Shown here piece by piece: positions 23,065-34,481 of a stretch of 64,000 nucleotides of DNA. The notes under the pieces were generated by a model. It was given only the letters and a program-made list of their open reading frames with translations, was not told where the DNA came from and did not search any database. The first letter of the stretch is position 1. Each line of letters begins with the position of its first letter. The position numbers and the translations under genes are program-made. The stretch comes from Galdieria partita (Eukaryota; Rhodophyta; Bangiophyceae; Galdieriales; Galdieriaceae): contig BQMJ01000039.1 in the NCBI GenBank assembly GCA_025991245.1, positions 1 through 64,000 of the forward strand. The letters are read 5' to 3'.

Positions 23065-24645
23065 TTTTTTATAATCCTTTGATGGAAGCAGAGTTGTTTT
23101 GAGCTTTACGATTTACAAAGACTAGGACAAATAATACTTTTTGAATATTTTATTTTCTTGACTGGCAATCTAATGATGAATCATTGTGAAAGCAGTAACT
23201 CTGATATGGATGATTGGCTTGCAATAATAGAAGATGTATATATTCTAAGGAAAGTCATTGCTAGCACTTTGGATGGAGATCAACTCAACCTCAATTTCAA
23301 GTAAACAGCTTTGGAGAGCGTCTTTATTGGATATCGCCAATTGTATAGAATCACAATGTTTCAAACATAGAGATATGCTTTTCAGCCAAACATTCATTCA
23401 GAAAGTATTCAGGAAACTCTTGAAATCTGTCAGATAAACGAATCTTTGTTAATGAAACTGTTGGAGGAGAAATCGTCAATCACAAAGAGAAGCAAGTACC
23501 TATTAACAATGACACATAAGTTGTCATTTTGAAGGCAAGTATTTAGATAAAAAACTAGTCATCTTTTAAATCAACTTGTTTATAGATCAAGTGTTTCATA
23601 ATCCATAGAGTAAATTGAATTGTAAAGAAATGGAGGATCAATTATTGATTCTATCTACTTTGTCAGTTCTGTGTAGGAAAACTGTCAATGACATGATATC
23701 ATTAGGCTCACATAACAAGTACCTGTGCAGATAGCATTCCTTGAAGGGACCTTGACAAATAGAGCAATCCAACTAAAGTCAGTAACATATACTCTAATTT
23801 TCATTACTCTCTATACATATTGAAAAAGTCTGGAAAACTTCAAAATGGTACACTGCAAATATCAACAATCAACCACCGACAATTCTGGAAAAACTAAGAG
23901 CACTTCAAGAGTAGAGAAACCCAATTGAATTGTCATGCGTTACTTCCAATCTTGTCTGCCCTAGTAAAACAGTCATATATTGCAAGAATAGAGAAAAAGC
24001 AACAACTGAATGCGATATTTTCAAAATATACCTCCAAATTGAACAAGAAGTGAAACAAGCTAAAGTTGAAATTTAGCTGTGTTCCACTTGCGCACTATCT
24101 TGTTGCCTTGACACCCTAGAGAAAAGTTTCCTAATGTTTACGAGAACATTCAAACTGTTTACACTTTCTACAAATGTATTTCAACATCACATCGAACAAA
24201 ACAACAGAAATCGAGTAGTGAATGACATTTACAGTTTGAAGTATAGTTGCATTGCGGATAAGGAGTATCTTTGGGAGAATGAATTACATTACAATCCAAT
24301 TTTCTATGAAATAGATTAGAAGAACTTTTCCTTTCTTCCTGTTTTTATAGCATATATACTCTTTCCATTCTAGAGCTTACGCAGAAAAGGCACCTTCAAA
24401 CTGAAACTACCATTGTGATAAATGGGGTAGAAGTTAAAATGCTCAGTATATAACAAAAAACTAGGCAACTTTTGTTCTTAAAAGCTACATTTCAACATGA
24501 AATATGTTCCACCATTGTTTGGCAATATAAATAACAAAGAAGTTCGTTCTATAGAAATAGCTGTGAAAGGGAAATACTATTTTTATTTTCTCTGGGAAAA
24601 TTCGCGTTGGCATTTTTCTGACTCAATTTCAACACCTCGTCCACT
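23065..24645. other. Intergenic DNA holding a dispersed repeat copy
   Basis: Contains the partner (about 23590-24075) of the repeat at 10260-10780. A 61-codon ATG frame at 24134-24319 and a 64-codon frame at 24497-24691 have no recognisable family; the second overlaps the start of the next gene in another frame. I see no firm gene here. Confidence 0.5.
23590..24075. repeat. Dispersed subtelomeric repeat, copy 2 (partner at 10260-10780)
   Basis: Collinear words shared with 10260-10780: GAAAACTGTC, GGCTCACATAACAAGTA, AACAATCAACCACCG, AATTCTGGAAAAACTAAGAGC, CTGCCCTAGTAAAAC and AAAAAGCAACAACTG. Its place inside the gene cluster shows that repeat and gene blocks have been shuffled together. Confidence 0.6.
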
Positions 24646-26753
24646 ATGTCGAGTGTTTTCCAACGACAAGATATGTATGACAGTGTTGTAGTATATAGAG
24701 AGCAAGACGTGGTTTTAACAACTGGACAGTTGTACGGTTGCAGGTTCGCCGGGAAGTCGATCGTTCTTTTAAACCAGTCATTCCTTTCGCCTCACATCTC
24801 TTTGGAAGTGGAAAGACACGTTTCGTAAAAAGTTATTTAGAACTCTTGAAGAGCATGGGTGAAAGAGCACTAATAGGACCTGAGAACATAAGTGATTGTG
24901 AAAAAGACCGCAGGAGATCCTTTCTGGACAAGTTACGTGAAGCAGTTTTGCTTTATGTGGATTTGACAGAGCTCAAACCCACTGACCCGAAAGAAAAAAG
25001 TCTAAAGTGGGCTGTTTATTATTTGTTGTTCAAGTCTACCTGTCTGAAATCGGGTCAAGGACAACCAGATCCTGACGAGTGTTTCAAAGTTTTTAAACTT
25101 AGGACTGATGTGCTAATCAAAAAAATACGTGAAGTGTTAAACATGCGTACTGATCAGTTTCTTCTTGTTGTCTTTGATGAAGTTGGTGTGTTGGATACAA
25201 GAGGACAATATTTTGATCTAGAAGTGAATGACGGTAGAGTTTTTCCATACAACGACTTTTTTGGTATTATTCGGGGACTCTGTAAAGAAGACAATGTATT
25301 CTTTATTGTTGTTGGAAAAAGTGAAGGCTTAAATATACATAATTACGCAATCTCAGTATCCAGGGTTGAGTTGACGTTTATTCCCCTCTCACCACTTGAA
25401 AAGCATAGCATCATTGAACATTTGGAGAAAAGTTCTTCTTTTATGTTTACTGGGAGTCCTAAAGTTTCACAAATCCTTTGTCATCAACACTTTTCAACCA
25501 ATGAACTTGCAGAATTGTTACTAGAACTTACTGGTGGTGTTCCTGGTTTACTTGTGAAAGCAATCAACTACCTTTTGCATTGTAAATTATCACAAGACCA
25601 CTTGTTATTTTCTAAAGAAAGCTTTTGGATGATAATGAATGATTCCATAGCAACAAATTATTGTGTTGATCCATTGTTGCCTCGTTTGAGTAGTCTTAGC
25701 AAGACGCGTCAACGTTTGTTAAAAATGCTTACTTTGTTGGCATTATATCGTATTCGGTTTGAGTTGGATGAGCTTGTGCATCTTAGCTCTACTTGTGCTG
25801 TATTTCTGTTTGATCTAGTAACAGATATGTGCTTTTATCGTCGGTTGATTGTAGATGAAAACCATCAAGAACGTTATGAAGTGTTGATTCCCAAGTTACT
25901 GATTAGATATATTGAGCAAAGCGTAAAGAACGATAGGTTGGAATGGTTACTATTACAAACCCTCAAGTCACAGCCTGTGGAATTCTTTTATGAATCAAAA
26001 TGTCGAGTTTTCGAAGGTCTCATTGCCACAATGTTTTATTTACATTTTTGTTATCACCCGACAGACAGTTTGATGTTTTCTACTCTCGGTCAGTTGTCTT
26101 CTATTTGGAATGAGATGAATTTGAAGTTTTCCTCTGAATCTACTGCTTACTATATGAAATCTATACATTATACGACATCTACATCAGAAGTAGAGAGAGA
26201 TACATTCGGTATCAATGACTGGAAAGAAATTGTGGAAGAAATGTTAGAATTCGAAAAGATATATATTCCATTTGAGCCAACATCTCGTAGTCCAGATATA
26301 TTATTCAAGTTGCATGGAAGAACGAGCGAACAGAATTTGATTGTGGGTATTGCCTGTAAAGGACGATGGAGTTTGAATGGTATTAGATGGAATGAAATAG
26401 TGGATGAAGCTTGCAAGTTTTTGCAACCAGTTCATGATCAAGTCGTGACTGTTCATCCTACATTACATTGCATGTTGATCATCATGAGTACTAAGCTATC
26501 GACTAGTGTAGCAACTGACTTGAATCATTCTAGTCATTGTTATTCCTTTGGCGATAGAGTAGCAGGAGTTTTCACGATTCCTCTTAATTGTGAATTGATC
26601 ATTCTTTCTGAATCCGATGTAGAAAACTTTATTGGTAAAGATATTTTGTCGAGTTTAAGGAGTGCTTTCAAGTCTACGGATAATCCACATTCGAGAAGTA
26701 TTGGAATTTCAACAGTGCAAGAAATGGTTTTATCTCTTTCCAAAAATATTTAG
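24646..26753 (+). CDS. P-loop NTPase with nuclease-like C-terminus (type 2)
   Basis: The main frame (24738-26753, 671 codons) has Walker A LFGSGKTRF, Walker B LLVVFDEVGVLD, a sensor-like VVGKSEGL, LTGGVPG, a long helical middle and a C-terminal SPDILFKL...GIACKGRW core resembling PD-(D/E)XK nucleases with Cys before the Lys. The paralogue at 27545-29653 suggests a start equal to the ATG at 24646, but those first 30 or so residues (VVYREQDVV...QLY) lie in a different frame, so the 5' end is damaged or uses a splice I cannot identify. Bases 25021-25140 are identical to 29143-29262 on the other strand, a sign of gene conversion. It is convergent with the next gene. Substrate unknown. Confidence 0.7.
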
Positions 26754-27544
26754 AAATAGCATCTTATTGCTGTTTGGATCCATGTTGGTTTGTTCATTTG
26801 AGAAGTATTCGAAAAATTCAATTCGTTTGTAAAGAAAGTCAATTTTCCTAATTTTCCATTATTTTTGTACTATTTTATCGTACTTTGTCGAAGAACTCTT
26901 AAACGAGTTTAGTAGTGCAACTGTACAATTTCATTGTTGTTTACATATAAACTCGTTATGTACTGTTACAAATTCAATGTCTTTATGGTTCATGAGAAAG
27001 AACGAAGCTCTCTTTGTTTTTCTGTTTACCATTTCATAAAATGTCTTCAAGATTAGATTCAACTATATCTCACTTTCAAGATGTTCTTCATGGTTTTATG
27101 AGTCCAATAAAGGAAAACTCAGAAAGTGACGACAAGTTCATTCTAGAGTTGTCAACTAGACTTTCTTGTTCTTTACACGAACTGTATATACCAGTAAAAC
27201 TGAGTTTCATAAGATTATATGAACAAACTCAGTATGGCCTCTGTACCCTCTTTAAGAGTAACGTGGAAAGTAACAGTATTCCAACAAGACTACGGTATTC
27301 CTCTAGCAATACTGGAGTAGACAATCAGTTCATTTTAAAAATATACACTTGAAGACTCAGTGAAAAACCAAAAAGACATGCAAGCAATTATACAACTTGT
27401 GAACTTTTGACACTGTTCAGCAGCAATCATCATCCAAGTATGGAATACAATGAGTACATTTTAAAAAAAAGTTTTCAAACATATTTAGTTTACAGTTTGT
27501 CATAAAAACAACCGAATGAGTGATTGAGTGTAAGAATTCAAACT
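26754..27544. other. Spacer between convergent NTPase genes
   Basis: 790 bp of A+T-rich DNA. It includes a 103-codon ATG frame at 27041-27352 (MSSRLDSTISHF...) with no recognisable domain and no close copy elsewhere in the window. It may be a small gene or chance openness; I give it about 0.2. No terminator or RNA gene is evident. Confidence 0.4.
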
Positions 27545-29653
27545 TTATTGCCAACTCATGAAACTGTCACGGGCTCTTCGAAGTAAGTTGAATCCTAAAT
27601 CCCCGAAAGGAGGATTATCACTCGTAGAGAATGCTCTTTCAAGTCCATTCAATATTTCTCTGTCAATGAGCATTTCTACATCTCTTTCACAAAGAATAAC
27701 AAGTTCACAATTAGGAGGAATTTCAAAGGAATTCCCTCCAATACGCATTCGACTCGTATAACATCGACTCTGATTACCCAACTCGCTTGTAACATTGAGT
27801 GCTAATTTTGTACCAAATATAATAAGCATACAATGATAACATTCCAATGCTTGGGATAAAAATTCATTAAAAACAGGATACAGAAATTTTTTAGCTTCTT
27901 CAATAATATCTGACCAGCCAATTCCTTCCGATTTCCAACGACCTTTACAAGCTACTCCCACCATAAGAACGTTGGAGTCATCGGGAGATTGTAATTTGAA
28001 CATGATATCAGGACTATAAGAATTCACTTCCTTTGGAATATAAACTCTGTCAAAACAAAGTGCTTTGTGAATAATCTCGTTCCATTCATTACATCCATAA
28101 GTTTTCCGTTTCTTGTTTGATTCACTCCTTGCTTCACCACGACTAACCGACATCATGTAATGAAGAGGTGAAGGTCCATTGATAGGAAGTTTCATTTCTT
28201 TCCATATGGCAGATAATCTACCCAACAACTCTCTAAACTCATTTCGCACTTTTGAAGAAAGTATCAAAACAAGTCGGGTCGCAACAATTCCTTCAAATAC
28301 ACGACATTTGGAAGAAAAGAAACAATCCACTGGCTCCATATTAAGTGATCCCAAAAGTATCTTCTCTAATAAAGAGAAAGATAATGCGTTGTTGAGATTT
28401 CTAATAAACACCTTTGGAAACAGAACTTGGAAAGTATTATCGTCAATAGGATATCGATAGAATCCCATTTCAGTAACAACATCAAATAAATAAGACTCCG
28501 AGTTGAGTTCATCGTCCGCTTTAAAGGGTATACGATATAGTGCCATCATTAGTAGCATATCAAGTACACTTCTTCTACTCTCATCCAAAGTTGATATACG
28601 TGTTACAAACGGCTGAGAGCAAACTGTTCTAAAACCATCCTCCTTCATACACGATAGACAATCTTCTTTCGACTTAAAAGATTGTCCTCTTGTTTGTACA
28701 TAATTCAAAAGCATATTCACTGCACGAGTAAGCAAACCAGGAACTCCACCGGTATACTCTAATAGTGCTTCTGCCAACTCATTTACTGAAAAAGAACGAT
28801 TACATAGAATATCACAAACTCGAGATTGAGTCTGTACTTTGAGGTAACTTTTTTCAAGGAATTCAACGATACTGGACGAGTTTAACGGTGATAAAGAAAT
28901 AAAATGCAATAAAACCTTTGATACTGAAGCCACATAATTCTTAATACTTAAACCCTCGCTTTTCCCAACAACAATAAAGAATACATTGTCCTCCAGACAA
29001 AGTTCCCAAAGAATACGAAAGAAGTCGTTGTAAGGACGAACTCTACCATCCGGAGTCCTTTTGAAATGAAATTCTTCGTCACTCTCATCTAGAACACCAA
29101 CTTCATCAAAAGCAACAAGAAGAAACTGATCAGTACGCATGCTTAACACTTCACGTATTTTTTTGATTAGCACATCAGTCCTAAGTTTAAAAACTTTGAA
29201 ACACTCGTCAGGATCTGGTTGTCCTTGACCCGATTTCAGACAGGTAGACTTGAACAACAAATAAAGAACAGCCCACTTCAGGTTTCGCTTTTCTTCAATG
29301 GGGTTGATGGGTTCCAGGAGTCTCAAATCCACATAAAGCAAAACGGCTTCACGTAACTTGTCCAAAAACTCTTTCCTGGAACCGTCTGAAGCAAAAGACG
29401 ACAGGGAAGTTTCACGAAACCTCTGCACCAACTCCAAATAGCTTAGGCAAAACGTGGTTTTGCCGGAGCCAAATAAGTGGGGCGCAAATGGGACAGTTGC
29501 GCGATAAAAAGGACTGCTTGTTTCAGCCCTAAGTTCATGTCGGTTACTTTCAAGGTGATACAGTTGTTCTGTCACACGATACACATCTTCTTCGCGGTCA
29601 ACTACAGCAAACTGAACGAAGCTGCCAACTGCCCACTTTTCAACTAAACTCAT
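27545..29653 (-). CDS. Intact P-loop NTPase with nuclease-like C-terminus (type 2)
   Basis: The best-preserved member of the cluster: 702 residues in one exon from the ATG at 29653. The frame stays open to another ATG at 29833, but the paralogue at 24646 aligns with the inner start, and the upstream stretch overlaps an opposing copy. Features: VVDREEDVY near 17, Walker A FGSGKTT at 61-67, Walker B AFDEVG with Asp183/Glu184, sensor-like IVVGKSEG at 227-234, TGGVPG at 301-306, a helical region with RVFEGIVATR near 451, and a C-terminal SPD at 547-549 with ACKGRW at 568-573, placed like a PD-(D/E)XK core. I infer an ATP-driven protein with a nuclease-fold domain of the Crinkler/RHS kind. Biological role unknown; nucleic-acid binding is plausible. 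Confidence 0.8.
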   Translation of the reverse strand: MSLVEKWAVGSFVQFAVVDREEDVYRVTEQLYHLESNRHELRAETSSPFYRATVPFAPHLFGSGKTTFCLSYLELVQRFRETSLSSFASDGSRKEFLDKLREAVLLYVDLRLLEPINPIEEKRNLKWAVLYLLFKSTCLKSGQGQPDPDECFKVFKLRTDVLIKKIREVLSMRTDQFLLVAFDEVGVLDESDEEFHFKRTPDGRVRPYNDFFRILWELCLEDNVFFIVVGKSEGLSIKNYVASVSKVLLHFISLSPLNSSSIVEFLEKSYLKVQTQSRVCDILCNRSFSVNELAEALLEYTGGVPGLLTRAVNMLLNYVQTRGQSFKSKEDCLSCMKEDGFRTVCSQPFVTRISTLDESRRSVLDMLLMMALYRIPFKADDELNSESYLFDVVTEMGFYRYPIDDNTFQVLFPKVFIRNLNNALSFSLLEKILLGSLNMEPVDCFFSSKCRVFEGIVATRLVLILSSKVRNEFRELLGRLSAIWKEMKLPINGPSPLHYMMSVSRGEARSESNKKRKTYGCNEWNEIIHKALCFDRVYIPKEVNSYSPDIMFKLQSPDDSNVLMVGVACKGRWKSEGIGWSDIIEEAKKFLYPVFNEFLSQALECYHCMLIIFGTKLALNVTSELGNQSRCYTSRMRIGGNSFEIPPNCELVILCERDVEMLIDREILNGLERAFSTSDNPPFGDLGFNLLRRARDSFMSWQ

Positions 29654-29801
29654 CGTCGCCCAACATAAAATTAGTAGTGAATTGTGCTCATTGGGTTGCT
29701 TTCGTTTGTTAGCACAAAAAGTATTCAGAGTAGACTCAAATAGAACATTATATTGTCTTTTATGGAGGATAATCGTTACAAAACATTTTCTGTGTTTGGG
29801 C

Positions 29802-31575
29802 ATGGATGGCAATATTGAAAGATTGAAAGGCATTCATACTAGAAGGATCAAATATTCCCTTGTCAACTGAAAGTCCGCAAGTTGTAAGATTCGAATGCTT
29901 TTTACGCATCTTGTGTTTGGGACATCAAAGGTTTCTCAAGTGTGGAATAACCAACTTTGCCTTACGCATTCCGAATGCGTGGGAGTGGAAAGCACGATTG
30001 GCCAACATCTCCAAACGTTTGCAGCTTATGAAAATGGGTTGGCCTATCTGAGATTGGAATAGGAGAGAAAATAGGAAAATTTCTCTAGATGCTCTACGAA
30101 ACGAGACTTTATATATAGTGTTCAATTCTCTCCAAGTTCCTCACGGGATTCGCTTTCAGACTACACTTTTAGAATGGATGGGCAATGAAGCACTTGGTAG
30201 ATTTCCAATTGGCACTGATTTCCTCAAGTTTTTGCTTTGATTGTCCAGAAGAATGGCTTCAAATATATTAAAAGTCCTAAGGAAACTTTATTTTTATTTG
30301 TTTATTGACGAAATTAGGAACATGAAAACTGAGAAAGTTTTCGATGTTTCGAGATTGGATAAAGCCTGACAAAGTCATTAGAATGTTTCATGTTGATCGT
30401 TCCTTTTTAGGAGTTTTATTGAGCTTTTTAGCTGTGCCTTTTGTGCTTTTTATTTCTGCAGGGAGATCGGATTGTATAATGAGTAGACAAGAAGATGCTA
30501 TGCCTTCTCGAATAATATTCAATGTTCTTCATTTGGATCCTTGTTCAGAAGAAATTGTGAAGTCTTTGATACCGAATATGGAGTACAATAACTAGTCAGC
30601 TTTAAAAGTACTTTTCCTAGTCATCGTGAAGAACACCATTGGTTCTTCAAACAATTGTACGATTGTGCAATGGTATTCGTTAGTATATTATTGATTGATA
30701 GATGTGAAAAAAGTTGGAATAGTTTTTGTGATATTTCAGAGGATGAAATAAGAAAGGAAAATGGAGAAAATGATTCCAAGTCGTTCTCTGACAGTATATC
30801 TCTCACTCTCTCTCGTATGATAACAGAATCAAAGATTTCTGTTTCTTCTATGCTTTTTGTCATTATTTTAGAATTTTATATTCCAATGAGAGATACTATG
30901 TTGGATACTTTTGAGTCATTCTAAATAATGTTTTGGACTTTGAGAAACATTTTGATGTTTGTTATCTGAACTGTTCGAGCAATGAACAAGGCAAAGACGT
31001 ACAAACAATTCTTAGCCAAGCTGGAGAAACATTGTTCAAGTTGGTCTGTCAATGACATCAAAAGTTACCATCGAAAATTCACTCCTATTCGGTTTATTTG
31101 AATTTCGTTTTAGTGGTAGTGTCAAATTTGCAAATATGTTTACTCTTTATGTTCGATGGTGTTTCTGTTCCAAGCTAGGAGAATTGAGTATATTTTGACA
31201 TTGTCTTACAGAAGAGTATCAATAGAATCTAGTAAACCGTTAGCAGCTTCAAGGTGGATCCTATTCTCAAGTATGTTTCAGCAGTTAGTTCGACAGTGAT
31301 TGGAATCAATACTTGTAGCGAAGAAACTCTTCACACTTGGAAACTATTTTTTGAAAAGTATTTATCAAAAGGTGGAATATTTGATTTCGTTCGACAAGAC
31401 TCCATTGGACCTGATGTTCTTATTCGAGTAACAGATATGAAAGACAATTCTGTCCTTGTTATTCAAGATAATCTTCTTCAGAGCAAACACCTATGGAGAC
31501 TGAAACGTCGAAGGAGAGAATATATTTGATAGATATTGCGTTGAAATGTTTTCAAATTTCAACCATTACCTAATC
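29802..31575 (+). pseudogene. Decayed copy of the type 1 NTPase gene
   Basis: Collinear with 14346-16230 but broken many times. Recognisable pieces in order are RIKYSLVN (start region), LRNETLYIV, LLEWMGNEALGRFP, SAGRSDCIMSRQEDAMPSRI, FFKQLYD, GPDVLIRVTDMK and ALKCFQIS. It begins opposite the start of the minus-strand gene 27545-29653, so the two once had facing 5' ends with about 150 bp between them. It ends where a second partial copy begins. Confidence 0.75.
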
Positions 31576-32660
31576 ACCTTGGAGGATACGATTATGATCA
31601 TACGGGTATTGTTCCTTACTATGTGGTTCATGATGTAAAGGAATTGGGCGATGTTTGGGAAAGTTGGAAGAATTTTGGAGACTTTTCTGCGAATAGAATG
31701 AGAAAGGAAGCAGAGAAATTTTTCTTGATCGTTCTTTTTTCGTCACTCTCAGAAGAAATGATTGTTTTTCCTTCTATGCTTCATGTCTATATTTTAGAAT
31801 TTCGTGTTCCAATGAGAGAGACTCGGTTGGGTGGTTAGAGCAAAAGCTATTATCTGTGTGCTTTGGACATTTCCAACCATTTTGGTTTTTATTATGTGAC
31901 TGCTCATGGAATGAACAAGATGAAGAAAGAGGAAAATCCATGAGATAGAGGAATGAAACATTCAAGTTGGTTGTTCCAAAGATTGTCTTGAAGATTGAAA
32001 TGCCATGTTGGAAAGCTTACTCCATTGGTTTTATTTTTCACTTGTCTTCATTAGTCGTTCTGATTCGCATTCCAGTCGTGGTTTCAAATTTGACATTATA
32101 TTTATTCTTTTTGTTCGAAGATGTTTCTGTTCTAGATTGGGAGAATTGATCATATTTCTTCCTAGTTATATACAAGAGTTGCAGGGTTTGGGAATGGATC
32201 CTGTCCCGGAGTATATTCCAGCATTTAGCTCGACAGCGCATAGTGCTAAAGAAAAAACTTAGCACTCAATGCTTGGAAACCAGTTTTTGAAAAGAATTTA
32301 AAGATGGAATGTCTGTTCCAGCTCGACAAAACTTGAGTTGACCTGATGTTCTCATTCGAGTAACAAAACTAGCGAAAATTCATTGAGTTTTTACAAACGC
32401 AAGCGTCAAATAAAGGAAGAAGGATGAAGACTGCAAATAGAGTGGACCTCGAAACGAAAAACATCTACTTTACAGGCTTGCCCTTAAAATGCTGTAATCT
32501 TCCATAGACCGTGCTATCATTGAGGAGAAAACTAGGTTGACTCTAGTAGCATCACAACTTGACTTGGGATGCAATAGTACTATGGTAGTTCAGTTGCTAA
32601 TCAGTAACGAATGCGATGCAGATGCATCAGAATGCCAAATATTAATCTTTTGGTGATCAA
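31576..32660 (+). pseudogene. Second decayed, partial copy of the type 1 NTPase gene
   Basis: Begins in the middle of the family at a YDHTGIVPYYVVHD segment (equal to YDYTGGVPYYVVHV at 15240). It continues through FSLVFISRSDSHSSRGFKFD, PEYIPAFSSTAHSA and VVQLLISNE. It lies tail-to-middle with the preceding copy, indicating partial tandem duplication before decay. Heavily broken, with no working frame. Confidence 0.7.
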
Positions 32661-32789
32661 TTATACAATGACCTCTTTCATGTTGTTCATTTCTGCTTTG
32701 AACAGTCCGACATGTATGGTTTTTAGGAAAAGCAGCAATTGAAGTATCCAGAATTCCGTAGCAAAGATGCAACTTGGTGTTATTTCTTT

Positions 32790-33085
32790 ATCAACTTTAA
32801 AGCATCTTTTAAAAGAGCCATTCAGAAGAAAAGCCTCTTTAGTCTTTGAATTCGGGGTATCCTGTGTTCTCTTCCAGTTGATGAATGGACGACAATGTGA
32901 ATGGAATGTACAAGTAAATTTCTCACTTTGCTGACTCGTTCAGTGATATGCTTTTGAACTATAACAAGAGGACGGCTTTTCTTGTTACGAAAAGAATCGT
33001 TCACATGTATTATGATGTCGGTTTCCGAGTAACTTGTTCTGAATCATTTGTACAACAAAGGTCCTCCGAAAATACCAGGATAGTT
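32790..33085 (+). pseudogene. Fragment of a type 2 NTPase gene
   Basis: DNA reading around a MLLNYVQTRGQ-like segment and the stretch that follows (about 32945-33070) matches 17725-17845 of the type 2 genes. Weaker similarity extends to about 32790. It is only a fragment and is degraded. Confidence 0.5.
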
Positions 33086-33790
33086 TCAGGAAGAAATACT
33101 AAAACCATTCACAAAAAATAAATCAAAAAGGTTAATCAATAACAAACAAAGGAAAAGTGTCTGTAATGAACTCTAGGTAGAATGCTCGCATCTGGTTTGT
33201 GCTTTGATGAAAGACACTAGTATGGATGATTCGTACTAGCCAAACAAAGTCAGCAAGCCAATCTGTCGACTATAAAGGCAGTGACATGATCAAATAAACC
33301 ACGCAGCACCTTTAGCGAGATGTATACGTGAAGAGTTCCAATGAATTGTTGAAGAACAAAGATATCAGAGGTTTCCGATTATAGTCTGTCCATTGAAAAA
33401 GAAACGACAAAATGACAATAGTAACAAATCTGAGCAAAAAAGTTATGTTGACAAATATGTTGGAACCATAATATCTTCGATTCTATCCTTCTTGACACTT
33501 TGCGAACATCAGAGGGTCCTCCATTCTTGCTTAGGAAACAGGCAATGAAATGATAGGAACACGAGCTATACAAAAGAAAGCCTTTCAGCAACATTCTAGT
33601 TGCTATATAACGAAGCAATCAAATAAACATTTCGACAAGCAACTGCCACTAGTTTGATCGACAAACAAGTGAAGTTTCCAAAACCTTGGATCCTTGAAGA
33701 GCATACCGATTCCTCTTCCAATGAACGAGTTTGACTTGCACCCTATCTTCGATCATTCTATCCATACAACAGGTGTACTCTCCACACATT
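33086..33790. other. Gene-free transition DNA
   Basis: No domain, conserved frame or RNA gene was recognised. A 79-codon minus-strand frame at 33379-33618 has no known match by eye. Confidence 0.4.
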
Positions 33791-33792
33791 CT

Positions 33793-34053
33793 TAGACCAG
33801 AAGCACTGAATGCAATGAAATATAAGAATTCATACCAAAGAAAGTGATATCATTGATAGCAACTACTAGACTACTCAAAAGGGCAAAACTACGTAGGTCG
33901 ACCATTCTTCTTTCCAATGTAGTCTGTATGAAACCAATCGCTAGTCAATCAAAGATAACGACGTACAATATAGGAACTTCAACTGCAGCTAGAACAGTGT
34001 TATTATTTCCAAGAAATGTAAACGTCAGTAAGATAGCCACTGACAAACAAAAC
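33793..34053 (-). pseudogene. Possible remnant of a multi-pass membrane protein gene
   Basis: One minus-strand frame reads a long hydrophobic stretch (AILLTFTFLGNNNTVLAAVE, VPILYVVIF, LAIGFIQT, FALLSSLVVAINDITFFG) with an in-frame stop in the middle. The pattern recalls a drug/metabolite (EamA-like) transporter, but this is only by eye. It lacks both ends and is not expected to be functional. Confidence 0.22.
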
Positions 34054-34481
34054 TAGTAACTGTGCTAGAAGAATACAAGTGGAAATTCTCTTGTCTGTCT
34101 CTGAAAAAATAGATCAGTTGCGTCGGCTTCAGACTTCCTTCTTGGGCAACGCCACTGTTATGAATATCTACTTGATGTTCTTAAGAAACCCTTGATAGGT
34201 TCAAAGACCGTAGGATCTTTTCTTTGCTGCAACCGCCACGTTCTTACCTAGGCCTTGAAACTTGAACCAAAAGGAATTCAACAGTTTCCAATGAAATCAG
34301 CAATCTAACCGTTTTCCCCATTAGATATAAAGGGTTCCCTTGGACATTGGGATAACCGAGGGAAGTGACTATGAGACCACTCTGAAATGAGTACCGAGAA
34401 TCTAATTAGAATATCAGCATGTTCCAATATTGGACTGGCTTTGTATAACCCGTCCCAAGAAGTTTACAGTTAACGACTCCC

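Noticed and set aside
24134-24319. 61-codon ATG frame before the type 2 NTPase gene
   Set aside because: No family resemblance and no copy beside the paralogue; chance openness is likely.
27041-27352. 103-codon ATG frame between the convergent NTPase genes
   Set aside because: Composition is acceptable, but there is no domain, no intron and no second copy; kept only as a note in the spacer entry.
29654-29833. 60-residue N-terminal extension of the minus-strand NTPase gene
   Set aside because: The paralogue at 24646 aligns with the inner ATG, and the extension overlaps the start of an opposing decayed gene copy.
453-34481. Retrotransposon or DNA transposon origin for the subtelomeric repeats
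   Set aside because: I saw no reverse transcriptase, integrase or transposase motif, no terminal repeats and no target-site duplications; a full repeat-library search would decide.
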